Shown: positions 49,129 to 59,640 of the stretch, piece after piece
Layout of the letters: every line of letters begins with the position of its first letter
How positions within the stretch are numbered: position 1 is the first letter of the stretch
Notes under the pieces: generated by a model
The model's input: only the letters and a program-made list of their open reading frames with translations
Database searches by the model: none
What the model was told of the DNA's origin: nothing
Made by a program: the position numbers and the translations under genes
Origin: Arctopsyche grandis
Lineage: Eukaryota > Arthropoda > Insecta > Trichoptera > Hydropsychidae
Length of the DNA: 64,000 bases
Direction of reading: 5' to 3'
Assembly: GCF_051622035.1 (NCBI RefSeq)
Contig: NC_135360.1
Coordinates: forward strand, 7,864,001-7,928,000

Positions 49129-50923
49129 AACGCAACTGCTAGGATTTTGAGAACTATCATTATAGTCCCTGAACGATAATTTGGTACCCAGGACATTGAT
49201 TGTCTACTGGGTAATAATTGCGTTTGACCAGTTTGCTGCTGAATGTTGACTCCTTAGTTGAGTCATTTCATGCATGAGCTTGCGTCATATATGCTATAAC
49301 CTTTCAAAAGACAAATTGGGTACATTTTTGCAGTACCTGTCTTTCAAAACATACTCAATACATCACTGCTTTGAATTTAATGCTCGTTTTTTCTTAGTTA
49401 GGGACGTATGTATATGTGTATATAAAACTAATGTATAATATTATTTATTGCAGTTTTTATCTCACGAAAGCATATTTCAAGGGGCGGAAACACGCCTTTT
49501 ATCAGTACAAATCATGATTCAAATACGCCACCTTGAGATAAAAACATACTAAAAATACGTCCCAACTAAAAAAAATCAAGCTCTCACTAGCAAAATGTTC
49601 CAATGAAATTGCAACTTGCATTATAATACTCGCTGTTTAGCAATGAAAGATTACAACCTGCATGCATTTACATATGTATACATATATAGTCTACACACGA
49701 ATCAAGTAGAAATTCAATATCAACCGAGTACAATGTTTTTTTTTTGTATCGTTATCACTAAGGGAGGAGTAGTATCCTACGACACGGTCGAGTTTAGGTC
49801 GCCATCCTGTGAGTTGGGACCAATTCGACCATGTTGTTGGCTACTACTTTCTTCCAGCCATTTCATTTCATTTCATTCCTTTCACTCCCATATTTGGTGA
49901 CCCCGATTACATGTAAGTCTACAAATAGGCACCAAACTATCGTGCAGGGACTGACTGTAAGCTTCATACATTCGCAAACGCTTTCATTGTTTGAGTTATT
50001 TACAAATGTCTGTTTGTATGTATGTATGTATGTTGCTTTATATACTATACCTTCTACATATATATGTATGTATAATATTTTGCAATTTTATATTATTTCA
50101 AAAAAAATTAAAGAGGCTCATTTGACAAAGTTTAATTCACATTTTATATATGATACAAATGTAATCAGTTCAAATTAACACCTTTTTATAAATTTATTTC
50201 ATGTTTTGTTAAATTATAACTTACATATAATCTTTCTAGAGTACTTCCAATGAAATAATTAAAAGTCAATGCCCTTTATATTAAACCAAAAACAATATAA
50301 TGTGCAGTATTTGACTCGCTACTTCGAAACTTGATGTACTGTGAATTGAATCAAAAGCAGGGAAGTGATACGAAGAATGTGATATAATCTACATACGTAT
50401 ATTCTAAAAAAGGAAAAATTATATTTAATAAAATTTTGAACAATTGCAGTTTTCCATTCCAGTATTGGACCTCTTTAATTATTATATTATGTATTTAAAA
50501 AATGGTCTAGTTAATTTTAATCGATTGGTTCTCTTTTATGGGTATTCTATTTACCTTGTAGCCAAATTGATTTAAAAGTGTTCATTTTGTAGAGTGCATC
50601 GACGTGTGTATAGTAAATGTACACTTATTATGTGTACATATTACATATATTGAAAGTGTTCCCTATCAAATTGCCGAAGAGCTTTTGATCAGAGACGCAT
50701 CAATATGAATTGTATTAAAAATTGTAAATGTGTATGTATTTGTGTGGAATTATAAGATATGAAAAAAAAAGCCTTCGACGATGAGAAATGTGATTTTTTA
50801 ATATAAATATATTATATTTTACAAAGTGTAATATATTATGTATATTAAAAAATTTTGCATTTTACTTTGAAATGAATTTATAACTGTGTATGTATTTATT
50901 ATGTATGTTTTTGTTTACTTTAG
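49129..50923. other. 3'UTR or intron downstream of gene B
   Basis: No independent gene seen. AT-rich; the sequence around 49740-49930 is more mixed but not recognisably coding. Confidence 0.4.
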
Positions 50924-51068
50924 TTTGGCCCGGATTTATCCGAGTACTTACAGAAGTATGATGAAATTTACTATACGGGTACGTCTGAGTTGAAATATTG
51001 TAATTTTGCCAAATTGCGACAAATTGCAACAAATTTTATATTATTCAGACGATGCGTCTGAAAAATGA
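50924..51068 (+). CDS. Two terminal exons, probably alternative 3' end of gene B
   Basis: Acceptor TTTACTTTAG opens exon 50924-50978. It is joined across ACGG^GTACGT .. TTATTCAG^AC to exon 51049-51068, ending in TGA at 51066. The 70-bp intron has strong consensus ends, and the spliced frame reads FGPDLSEYLQKYDEIYY then TDDASEK. Entry phase is 0, matching the phase-0 end of gene B exon 3 at 48826. Skipping the cysteine exon would give a 259-residue isoform. The text faintly resembles the FDVFYYEDE segment in the C-terminus of gene A. Alternatively it ends an independent gene. AATAAA-like signals follow at about 51085. Confidence 0.5.
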
Positions 51069-52093
51069 AACAGTGTATTTATAAAAATAAATTAAAAATG
51101 GATAAAAAACGATTACAATCGTGTATAAAATAAAATGTATCTATTTATATCCGTCGATCATTTCGAACTGGCCTAAAAAACATCGACTTTTTTTCAATTT
51201 ACACACAAGTTTTCAAATATTTCTCACTGAAATTATATATATATATTTTATACATCATCAAAATTTTCCAAAGTTAAATAAACTTTCACTTAATTTTTGT
51301 ACTAACACGGCATACTATTTTCATGTTTTTGTTTTTGGAAAAATATACACAAGTATAACTAATCATGAAAGAAGATCTAAAAAAAATATATAAAAATTAT
51401 TCAAATACATAAATGTATGTAATTAGAAAAAAGTATGTGTGTAGTTTGAATTGTTGACAAACCAAAAAAAAAAAAATATATTAAAATAAAATGATAATGT
51501 GTATGCTTTTATCTGTACTATATTAAACCTGTATAGTATATATATAAATCTATTCATCAATATATTTTGGATGACTTTTATAAGACAAAAAAAACTATTT
51601 TCAATCATCAAATCTTATAATAACTTGTAATAAAATGTAATTTGTTTAGACGGTTAAGTCTGTGTGTAAATAATTAATGTTTAGCGAGTATTCCAAACTA
51701 AATGTGTAACCATTATTTTGAAAATAGTACATACAACCTACCTAATACGTGTAAAACATAAAAAAAAAACAAATTAACTTGATTTACATACATATATTGT
51801 ATATAAACTAAACACATTCACTTGTACGTGTCGGTCAGTTGAGCGATACGCAATGTGAGTAGTCTATATACATATGTATATAATGAATAATTAGAAATGA
51901 CTGGTATATGATAAGACTTGCACAACGTATTAGTAGTTTTAGCTTGTACCACACAGAACTTATATATGGTCAATTAATGTCCCTATTACTTACTACTCGC
52001 ATTACCGAATGGCTATTTTGAATGTATTCAATTAATATCAGTCAACTGAAAGTCCATTTTATCATTTTCATAAGAATAAATTAAATTATTATT
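51069..52093. other. AT-rich, no gene seen
   Basis: Probably 3'UTR at its start, then intergenic. Short TACATATGTATA palindromes occur at 51785-51880. Confidence 0.4.
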
Positions 52094-53098
52094 AGACACG
52101 TATTTTGGGCATCTATTTTTGTCAATTTTAGCATTTTCATTTTGCATTTTAGCGTTTTAGGGCATTAGGGCGGTTTCAGACTAGCGTTTTTTTCTGCGCG
52201 TATACGGTCGTTTCGGCATACGCGCTTACACGCGCGCTACTTTTCGCGCTTCAAAAAACCGGACGCGCGTACACGGGCTTATTCCGGCGTTTTCGCTCGA
52301 ACCGGTAGTGGTGATTTAGTATCAACATGGATAATACGAGCTTATAAGCGCATCTACGCTCGTACGAGCTGCGCGTATGGAAAACGACGCGCCTATACGC
52401 GCCTACATGCACTTCAAAAAACGAGATTATACGCGCGTATAAAACGCTAGTCTGAAACCACCCTTAAAAATGTTCAATTTCAGCATCTATTTTTATGAAG
52501 AGTTTAATTTTAAATAATAAAAAATTTTGATGAATTTTAATAAAATTTATATACATACATATATACAATTTAAAGACAACACAACAATTAAAAAATAATA
52601 GAAAAATTCAAAAATGTTTTGGAATTAAAATTTCAATGAAAAAAACATGAATATTAAAATACAAAGACAAAAAATATGAATATAAAAATATAATACCAAT
52701 TATAATTTATTAAAACTCAACATGGAGCATATTTCTACAGATTATTTTTTGAGATTTGTGCAACGATCGGTAGCAATTATATTGTATTTACTAAAATACC
52801 TTTCACCATCCACACTTTTGTCTACTATTTACAGTAGTAGATAAAAGCAGTTGCTTGGTTTCGACAGGAAAAACACCGTCTATGGTAAACTGCAAGCTCT
52901 GTTTTATCCCCTCAATTTCTTCACATAATAAATGGGCAAAGGGATAGGAAGACCCTTCTAAATTGTCTATTAATTTTATGCAAATTTCACTTTTGTTTGT
53001 TATTTTAACTTCTATTCGCATATTTTACGAATTTAGCATGTATTCCGAATTTTAGCATCAATTAAACATTAATAGCAAAATGCCCAAAATACGTGTCT
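52094..53098. mobile_element. DNA transposon remnant with 19-bp perfect TIRs
   Basis: AGACACGTATTTTGGGCAT at 52094-52112 and its exact reverse complement at 53080-53098. Subterminal TTTTAGCAT words are repeated inside both ends. The element is 1005 bp, including a nested 296-bp MITE. A 72-codon minus-strand frame (53021-52803) with FAHLLCEEIEGIKQSLQFTI may be the last relic of its transposase; I cannot name the family. No clear target duplication, so the superfamily is open. Confidence 0.7.
52168..52463. mobile_element. Harbinger-like MITE with TTA target duplication
   Basis: TIRs GGGCGGTTTCAGACTAGCG and (inward from the right) GGGTGGTTTCAGACTAGCG differ at one base. Flanks are TTA at 52165-52167 and 52464-52466. 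A 3-bp TTA duplication with G-starting TIRs is typical of PIF/Harbinger. The interior is very CpG-rich, built of CGCG and TATACGCGC-like words, and non-coding. It is nested inside the 52094-53098 element. Confidence 0.88.
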
Positions 53099-53105
53099 CT
53101 ACACA

Positions 53106-53225
53106 TCGGTGAAAGCTGGGCCGAGTCCATCTCATTAGTATGAGTCTTAAGTCATGATTAGGCAGATAGATTAAAAAAAAGTCTGCCCTTACATGTCATA
53201 CTGACTCGGCTTGGCCATCACTACA
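53106..53225. repeat. Imperfect inverted repeat, possible small MITE
   Basis: GTGAAAGCTGGGCCGAGTC near 53109 faces GACTCGGCTTGGCCATCAC near 53203. The match is imperfect and no target duplication is evident. Confidence 0.3.
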
Positions 53226-53849
53226 TATATTATATATTACTTACTCATGTCTTAAACTTGAAATAGCGACTTCACACAAAGCTACACCCTATTATGTCCT
53301 TGCTGATGCTGTGCGTCTAGTAATCCATTTCTTCCTTATATGTATGTATGTATGTTACGTCGTAACGAAAATTTTCCTTATAAAATACATGTATACCTAC
53401 ATATATAAATACCTAACCGCAAAAAGTTTTTACTTATGTTATTTGGTGTATTTGTGTTTTTTAGTATAAATAAAAAAATATACTTATTAATCGTAATTAA
53501 ATGTAATAACATGTAATTGTACAATATAAACTTTATATTGCATATATAAAACTCAAAAATGATTTATTATTGGGAGAATGTAATAAATTTTGTAATGCAA
53601 AGAAATTTCAATTGTTTTTTTTTATTTTTCAATCGTATGGCAATTTTACACATTTTTTTGTTTTATTCTGTTATTTTCAGACAACTTGAGAGATATTACA
53701 AAATATATAAAAATGTATTACAATTATGAGGGCTAAATAAATTAAATGATGGTGGGATTTGATGAACGACTATTAATTTATTTTCTATTTGTGCCGTATT
53801 GTGATTATTGACCATTCCCAAGTAAATTTGTAAATTTGATATATATTTT

Positions 53850-54134
53850 AATCTGGAATTGTTGAGCAGTTTTCGGAGCGTTTGTCTTCAAAGTGACGAA
53901 ACGTCGAAACGAAGGTCAGATAAGCATTTGGATATCAAAATAGAAGAAGTTTTTCTGGACGATGTGATATGGGAGGACGAGTCAAATGATGATTCTCCAG
54001 CAAACGTTTGTAATTCCCCCGTCAATGACGATGAAAATGAATGGGAATCGCACTCAACATTCGAAAACAGTCATACTGGAGAAAAACCACACCGATGTCA
54101 AATTTGTTTAAAATCATTCACACAAAAATCTTAA
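53850..54134 (+). pseudogene. Broken, inverted copy of the ZAD zinc-finger gene
   Basis: The plus strand reads LELLSSFRSVCLQSDETSKR, the acidic linker (IKIEEVFLDDVIWEDES...), then jumps directly to SHTGEKPHRCQICLKSFTQK and stops. It therefore lacks the ZAD exon, the first fingers and everything after half a finger. It is inverted relative to the intact genes at 55.0 and 59.6 kb and closest to them in the linker. The sequence after it (54141-54175) resembles 59243-59290. Confidence 0.85.
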
Positions 54135-54234
54135 TGTAATAAAACACATGCCATTCAAATAAACAAAGGATTTTATTCATTTTATACATTTACCCAAACT
54201 TATCAGCCAAATTAACACTATTATAAAAATTATA

Positions 54235-54394
54235 TATGTAAACATGGTTCCAATACTGTCATTATCGTGTCTTCTAAAGTAATGACTCTGCCTGGTATAC
54301 ATTTTGAAATTATAAATGTACCCAGACGCAAATTTTAAATTTTATTATTAAAATCACGAATTATATTATTTTACAGGGATAATTTTATTTTTAG
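54235..54394. repeat. Flank duplicated with 39905-40069
   Basis: Near-identical to the sequence beside the 40.1-kb SINE (see that entry). The shared junction with the SINE tail implies that a composite unit was copied. Confidence 0.8.
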
Positions 54395-54815
54395 TTATTT
54401 ATTTTTTACATATACATATACCAGGAAGGCCTTACAGGTAACCCCAATGCGCCTTCCTGGCCAATTACAAACAATGCAGCATTTTTATTATACAAGTCGC
54501 TGAATTACGAGACACTGAAAAACTCGCAAATTAATGAGACATCTATGAATTGTACATAAATTTTTATTGTACATTAATCATACTCAAACAGAGGTGACAT
54601 AGTAGGTAGGAAGGATTTTAGCCAATTTTAATCGGGAACCATTTCAACAATGAAATCAGAGAAATTGGCAAACTCTAATAGGAAACGATCGACCTGGAGT
54701 AACAAATATCCGGGTCTGACCAACAGCACTGCAGACATACTCAGAAAAATTATTTTCAATCGAGGTCAGCTCATTATTTTCAATCAGTTAAGCAGAAGAG
54801 CTATGCTGCTGGCTA
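54395..54815 (-). mobile_element. SINE, subfamily 1, head decayed
   Basis: Tail hairpin at 54420-54460, body, and middle block (ATTGGCAAACTCTAATAGG at 54664-54682) are present. The head is partly rearranged, with AGCAGAAG and AGCTATGCTGCTGGCTAT left at 54788-54817. Confidence 0.8.
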
Positions 54816-54991
54816 TGTATGATATATTCTTAAACCAAGTCTTCCTCTCTATGGGATGATAACTTCATCGAATGCTAAATTTTGATTAGGTACATACACT
54901 GTCTTAAATTTTCTTAGGAAATAATCTATTATTTGTGGTAAATTGTAGGAAATAATCTATTAAATCGGTAAATTGTTCCAATCGTATGTTA

Positions 54992-56264
54992 TTAAAGATC
55001 ACGTAAAGGGGGAGGGGGGACCCTTGCATAAGTTTTGCATGAGGGCCCAAAATTCATAGCAAAGCCACTGCTCTCGGCATGAGTTATCTTATGGGCAAAA
55101 AGTTCGGATTTGTAAGCAAATGGTTGGAAGCAAATGTCGCATTTGTGGCATTTTACTTTGTTGTGAGTTAACAAATGTCTCACAAGGCAAATTTTGACTG
55201 TAAATGATTTTAAACAAACATCACACGTGTATGGCTTTTCACCAGTGTGAGATCTATTATGTATCGCAAGGGAACATTTTTCGATAAATGATTTTAAACA
55301 AATTTTACATTTATATGGTTTTTCACCCGTGTGAGTATTCTTATGTGCCAAAAGCTTAGATTTGCGAGTAAATGATCTGGAACAAACGTCACATTTGTAC
55401 GGTTTTACCCCAGTGTGAATTACCAAATGTCTCATAAGGGTGCATTTTTGAGCAAAGGATTGGAAACAAATATCACATGCGTGCGGCTTTTCTCCAGTAT
55501 GCGATCTTTTATGTGTCGTAAGGGAAGATTTTTGTGTGAATGATTTTAAACAAATGTCACATTGATGTGTTTTTTCCCCGATGTGACTGTTTTTATGGAG
55601 AATAAGTGAAGATTTGTAAGTAAATGACTTTGAACAAGTGTCACATTTGTACCGTTTTACCCCAGTGTGAGTTATAAAATGTCTCACAAGTGAATATTTC
55701 TTAGCAAATGATTTTGAACAGATATCACATGTGTGTGGCTTTTTTTCAGTATGGGATCTCATATGTTTCACTAGTTCAAATTTAATAGTAAATGTTTTTG
55801 AACAAATTTCACATTTTAATGCCGAGTGCGATTCCCATTCATTTACCTCTTCATTGACAAGGGAATTACAAACGTTTGCTGGAGAGTCATCATTTAACTC
55901 GTCCTCCCATATCACATCGTCCAGAAAAACTTCTTCTATTTTGATATCTGAATGCTCATTCGACCTTCGTTTCGACGTTTCGTCACTTTGAAGACAAACG
56001 CTCCGAAAACTGCTCAACAATTCCAGATTTTTGGCACAAGACAGACAAATCCTATCCGGCAGCCCGTCATCTTTATTAACCTGCAAATATAAAGAAAGGT
56101 GCTATATAATGAGACTGTATTAAGGTGACAACAGGTTAAAAGTAACTATTACCGACCTGAAGCCGACAACAGCTCCAAATGCGTTGTGCCAGTGGATGAA
56201 GATTATCATGGATGGAAACGTGAGATTCGGGGGAAGCAGAAAAAAGGCAAAGTCTGCACTGCAT
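54992..56264 (-). CDS. ZAD-C2H2 zinc-finger protein, 9 fingers
   Basis: Two exons: 56264-56157 (36 codons, ATG at 56264) and 56080-54992, joined by a 76-bp phase-0 intron (CTTCAG^GTCGGT / TTTGCAG^GTT). They give 398 residues. The N-terminal ZAD zinc knuckle has C3/C6 (QCRLC) and C48/C51 (ICLSC), split by the intron. An acidic linker (EEVFLDDVIWEDE) follows, then nine tandem C2H2 fingers with TGEKP-like linkers, and a short tail ending PPPPLRDL. ZAD proteins are insect nuclear DNA-binding factors that dimerise through the ZAD. The start is the ATG just before QCRLC; no upstream in-frame ATG was found. The sister gene at 59.6-60.7 kb shares exon structure and upstream sequence to about 56490, so this is a segmental duplication. 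DNA target unknown. Confidence 0.9.
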
Positions 56265-56489
56265 AGCGCTAAATCCCAACAGGATTAATGACAACACTAA
56301 ATGTCAAAACACGTAGTCTCTTCTTCTTCTTCTTTTTTGAAACTTGGTCTAAATATTACACACAGTTCACAGCCATAAGTCATAACGTAAATTATATCAA
56401 CTTTATTAAATCATATTACGACAATCGAATAACTGAACGTTTTACAAGAGAACACGCAGCTATTGAACGACACGAACAGAGTGCTTAAC

Positions 56490-57387
56490 TAAAGAACGCC
56501 GCGTCGAATTCTCGCAGTGGTAAGTGAACTCATGGATTACTGAAGGCATGTATCCCTAAACGCAACACATAAATAATTTTTTAAAGTATACAGTTAAATT
56601 ATAAAATATTCATTGATATGATCTGACATCACGCTGCACCCCTCTAATACAGTTCGTAAATTTTTCAATCGTAGGAATAAAATATAGCGTAAAGATCGAA
56701 TGATCTCTAAGCATGTGACCCTGCACCTGAAGGAAAACAAAAATGACATTATCGCACAGCTGCACACATAGCGACCTCCAGACCAGAGAAATGTAATAAT
56801 AATAGAAGGGCCCTTACGAATAAATAACTGTTGTCAAAATTACGCGGTACGTCTCTATAGATACGCTACAACGCACGGAATACAATCGGATCAATTTACT
56901 TATAAATATGTATCCCATGTTGTTTATTGTGTGTTTTTGAATGCATTGTGCAATTTTTACCGATGCTTGCCCATCTTGCGAGTAACATAAACAAACAGAG
57001 AAGTTTTTATCGGACTTACGTCGAGCACCAAGCATCAAATACGACTGATGCTAAAATTATTTAGGATTGTCTGTGGACAATCGTCACTTGACAACAATAT
57101 GACGCCTGAAGCCACTTCTATTAATATAACATTTCTCTGCTCCAGACACACCAGCAATCCAGGACGCGCGAGCGTATAAGAAAATTATCTTACCCCGCAG
57201 CTGCACGGCGGACGAACTTCAGACACTGACCACATAACACAGCTGCATCACACGACCTTCAACACACATCTTCACATAAAACCAGGATATGTAAGTGAGC
57301 CCAACAGCCTCAAAAACCTGAAGTTCATCTAGCTGCTCCTTCGAATGATTTTTAATTTCAATTTTGAAACTTTTTTGGGGGGGTTCC
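56490..57387. other. No gene seen
   Basis: Mixed sequence upstream of the 9-finger gene. The 5' duplication with 60.8-60.93 kb ends near 56490. No protein is recognised; the minus ORF at 57038-56814 has no domain. Confidence 0.4.
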
Positions 57388-57391
57388 TTAA

Positions 57392-57896
57392 GAGGGCTGT
57401 ATACCCCAAACCTTAATTTTGTTGCCGTCCCTTTCTTCGATATATATATTGAGTGTATGCGACAATATATATCAATATATATATTGAGTGAATGCGACAG
57501 TTGCGCTTCGACCAGATAATACGTATTTTAAATCGACAAAATCGAGGTTTCGTATTCTCCAGTTTTCTCCCCCGAAACTGGACGAATTTAAAAAAAAAAT
57601 CATCATCGGTATGAGAAAGATATTTTCTGTGCAACTATGCGCGTATTTTTTTTTTAAATCGACCGTTAAATAAGCACGCTGGACTCATTTCGTGGGTGTA
57701 AAAAAGAGGCGATTTTATAGATGTTTGGCGGCTCCTAGCTCCTATAAAAAATAACTAATCAAAAAAACAAAACCACAGAAACATGCCTATGGTAGATATC
57801 CATAGCATATTAAAAAAATGATTTCTCTAGTGCCATAATTGAGGAAGGGAGAAGTGTAATACGTTTGTATGGACAAGGCGCAGGTGTTCAGCCCTC
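57392..57896. mobile_element. piggyBac-like MITE flanked by TTAA
   Basis: TIRs GAGGGCTGTATACC (left) and GAGGGCTGAACACC (right, inward), with TTAA at 57388-57391 and 57897-57900. The 505-bp interior has no ORF of interest and includes an ATATATATTGAGTG repeat. TTAA duplication is diagnostic of the piggyBac superfamily. Confidence 0.7.
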
Positions 57897-58031
57897 TTAA
57901 GCATGTTAGCCCGGGGGCCCAGCTTGGGATGATTAATGATTAATGATTAAGATTGAAGGAATATGGGAAGGTGAGAAAAGTATTTTAATAGTTATTTACA
58001 ATTTTTATTGATCGATAAAGTCATTAGAGGT

Positions 58032-58310
58032 CTACATAAATGTTGTTGAATGATCAGATCGAGGATTATCAAATTTACCCAACTGAGCATTAAACAGTAA
58101 CGTGATAATATTGCTCTTGATAACAGTTTGAGCATAATCGCTTTTTATTTTCCTTAGTTCCCTGCCAACAACATCACCAAAAACGGTAAAATCATCTTTG
58201 GCTTCACGATTTTTTTGAATAGAAGAAAGTATATTTATCATATTCGCCAATTGTACGTTATCATTATTAGTTCCCTTCTTTGTACTAGACGATAAAACAC
58301 TATCTTCTTC
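58032..58310 (-). CDS. C-terminal exon with a BESS motif (MADF-BESS-type protein)
   Basis: Acceptor TAATTTTAG precedes 58310. The frame runs 92 codons to TAG at 58032. It reads EEDSVLSSSTKKG, a polar region, then DDFTVFGDVVGRELRKI and TVIKSNIITLLFNAQLGKF, which match the BESS motif (D.F..FG..V...LR.L ... A...I..LLF.A..G) that mediates protein interaction in MADF-BESS regulators. The MADF DNA-binding half would be in an upstream exon and was not found; transposase fragments lie there instead. MADF/Myb-like proteins are the usual second gene of Harbinger transposons, so this may be an element-borne rather than host exon. Confidence 0.6.
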   Translation of the reverse strand, partial: EEDSVLSSSTKKGTNNDNVQLANMINILSSIQKNREAKDDFTVFGDVVGRELRKIKSDYAQTVIKSNIITLLFNAQLGKFDNPRSDHSTTFM

Positions 58311-58389
58311 CTAAAATTATTTTTACAAGCTTTTTATTATTATATTCCAAATTCATGAATCGCCCTCAGCATTAGAGATTGCAAATGGA

Positions 58390-58605
58390 GATGAAAAAAT
58401 TTCCGTCATTATTTTGGTGGCATTGATGGAAAACAACTATAAAGGATTCTTCAGCATAGTCTCAATGGCAATTATGGATGGACAATATAACTTTATCTGT
58501 GTAAATGTTGGATGTCAAGAAATGATTTCCGATGGTGGTAAAGTGAATAAGCGAAATCAGGTCGTAATATTTTGGAAAAAAATGTGTAATAAAACATATT
58601 TTTAA
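58390..58605 (+). pseudogene. Harbinger transposase fragment (DDE core)
   Basis: One frame reads FRHYFGGIDGK (about 58402-58434). After a frame break comes NYKGFFSIVSMAIMDGQYNF, then NVGCQEMISDGG. These are the GxxDG and YKGFFSIVLLA..D..Y.F..V.VG..GR.SDGG landmarks of PIF/Harbinger DDE transposases, including two of the acidic catalytic positions. About 15-20 residues between the first two blocks are lost, so it is inactive. Confidence 0.8.
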
Positions 58606-59089
58606 CTTTAAAAATTCGCTAGATTATTAATTGTACGTGTTTGTAAGCAAAAAAAATACAATCAATAGTTTGTAACATCCGACTATTGATTCTGACTCAT
58701 TTTGGCACAGCAAAACTAGATTTTGAATTAAAGACTGCTAAACCCATATGAATAATTGCACATTCTTTTTTATCACTCGCTTCTCTTAAACAAGATTATT
58801 TTAATATTCGAAATTAATGGGTCAAATTTAGTAAATATTGATTGGTCTCTGCTAATGTAATTTTTTTTTTTTTTTTTTGATGAGTGCTATTATAGTACTC
58901 TAGTATTAAGCAAATCTATTGAGAAATTGTGACAGTAAAATTTATTTGCAAAGACAGCATGATGCCTTTGCAAATAAACTTCATTTTTGATCTGACTCAA
59001 ATTCTTAAATAACATATGTAAATTTATATATATATTTTGGTACTCATACAAAAAAAAACTCAAGACCGGTTAACTCAAATGGGTCACTT

Positions 59090-59465
59090 GAAATTATTAA
59101 AGAGTTATTTGGTGACCAGCGTGTCAAAGATTGCCGATTCCTGCCATCAACTATCGAAGAGAGCACAGGAAATTCGGAAAAACTTTGAATTATTATTTAC
59201 AAGATCGAGTAATCCATCATCTAAAATGTATGATAATCCATAATCTAATAAAACACGTGGTATTCAAAAAAACAAACGATTTTATTCATGTAAAAACACA
59301 TAATTTTAAACTAATTTATAACAAAAAAGATTGGTTTTTAGAACACGCATGTGTACATATAATTAATGAGTTTTGCAATTATTGCAGAATGACCATTGAA
59401 ACATTTGAAGAATTATTTTCGCCTATTAGAAATAAATACTCACTTTTGGCTCAACAATACTAGAT
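59090..59465 (+). pseudogene. Further Harbinger transposase scraps
   Basis: The frame at about 59376-59460 reads NEFCNYCRMTIETFEELFSP, like the FFRMT.ETFD.LL..I segment near the N-terminus of Harbinger transposases. At 59140-59240 a frame with AQEIRKNFELLF resembles their C-terminal end. The order (C-terminal piece before N-terminal piece) means that two copies met here or one was rearranged. Confidence 0.5.
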
Positions 59466-59640
59466 TTTGTGTTAGAGTGAAAATAGTTAATTTCGCATAT
59501 CTCATAAACGAGAGCAAACCAACAAAAACCATTGTCATATTCGAATTCAGTGTCTCAAACGTAGTAAAGTTTGATGAGTCTCGGCTCCGCTATTGTTTTG
59601 TTGTTGCTCAGTGTAATTGGAATTATTTAATATCATATTA

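Noticed and set aside
53106-53225. GGCCGAGTC inverted pair as a definite MITE
   Set aside because: The arms match imperfectly and no target duplication is visible; kept only as a low-confidence repeat.
55731-55991. Plus-strand serine-rich frames over the zinc-finger genes (also 60188-60448)
   Set aside because: Antisense shadows of the acidic linker of the ZAD proteins; their similarity to each other only reflects the gene duplication.
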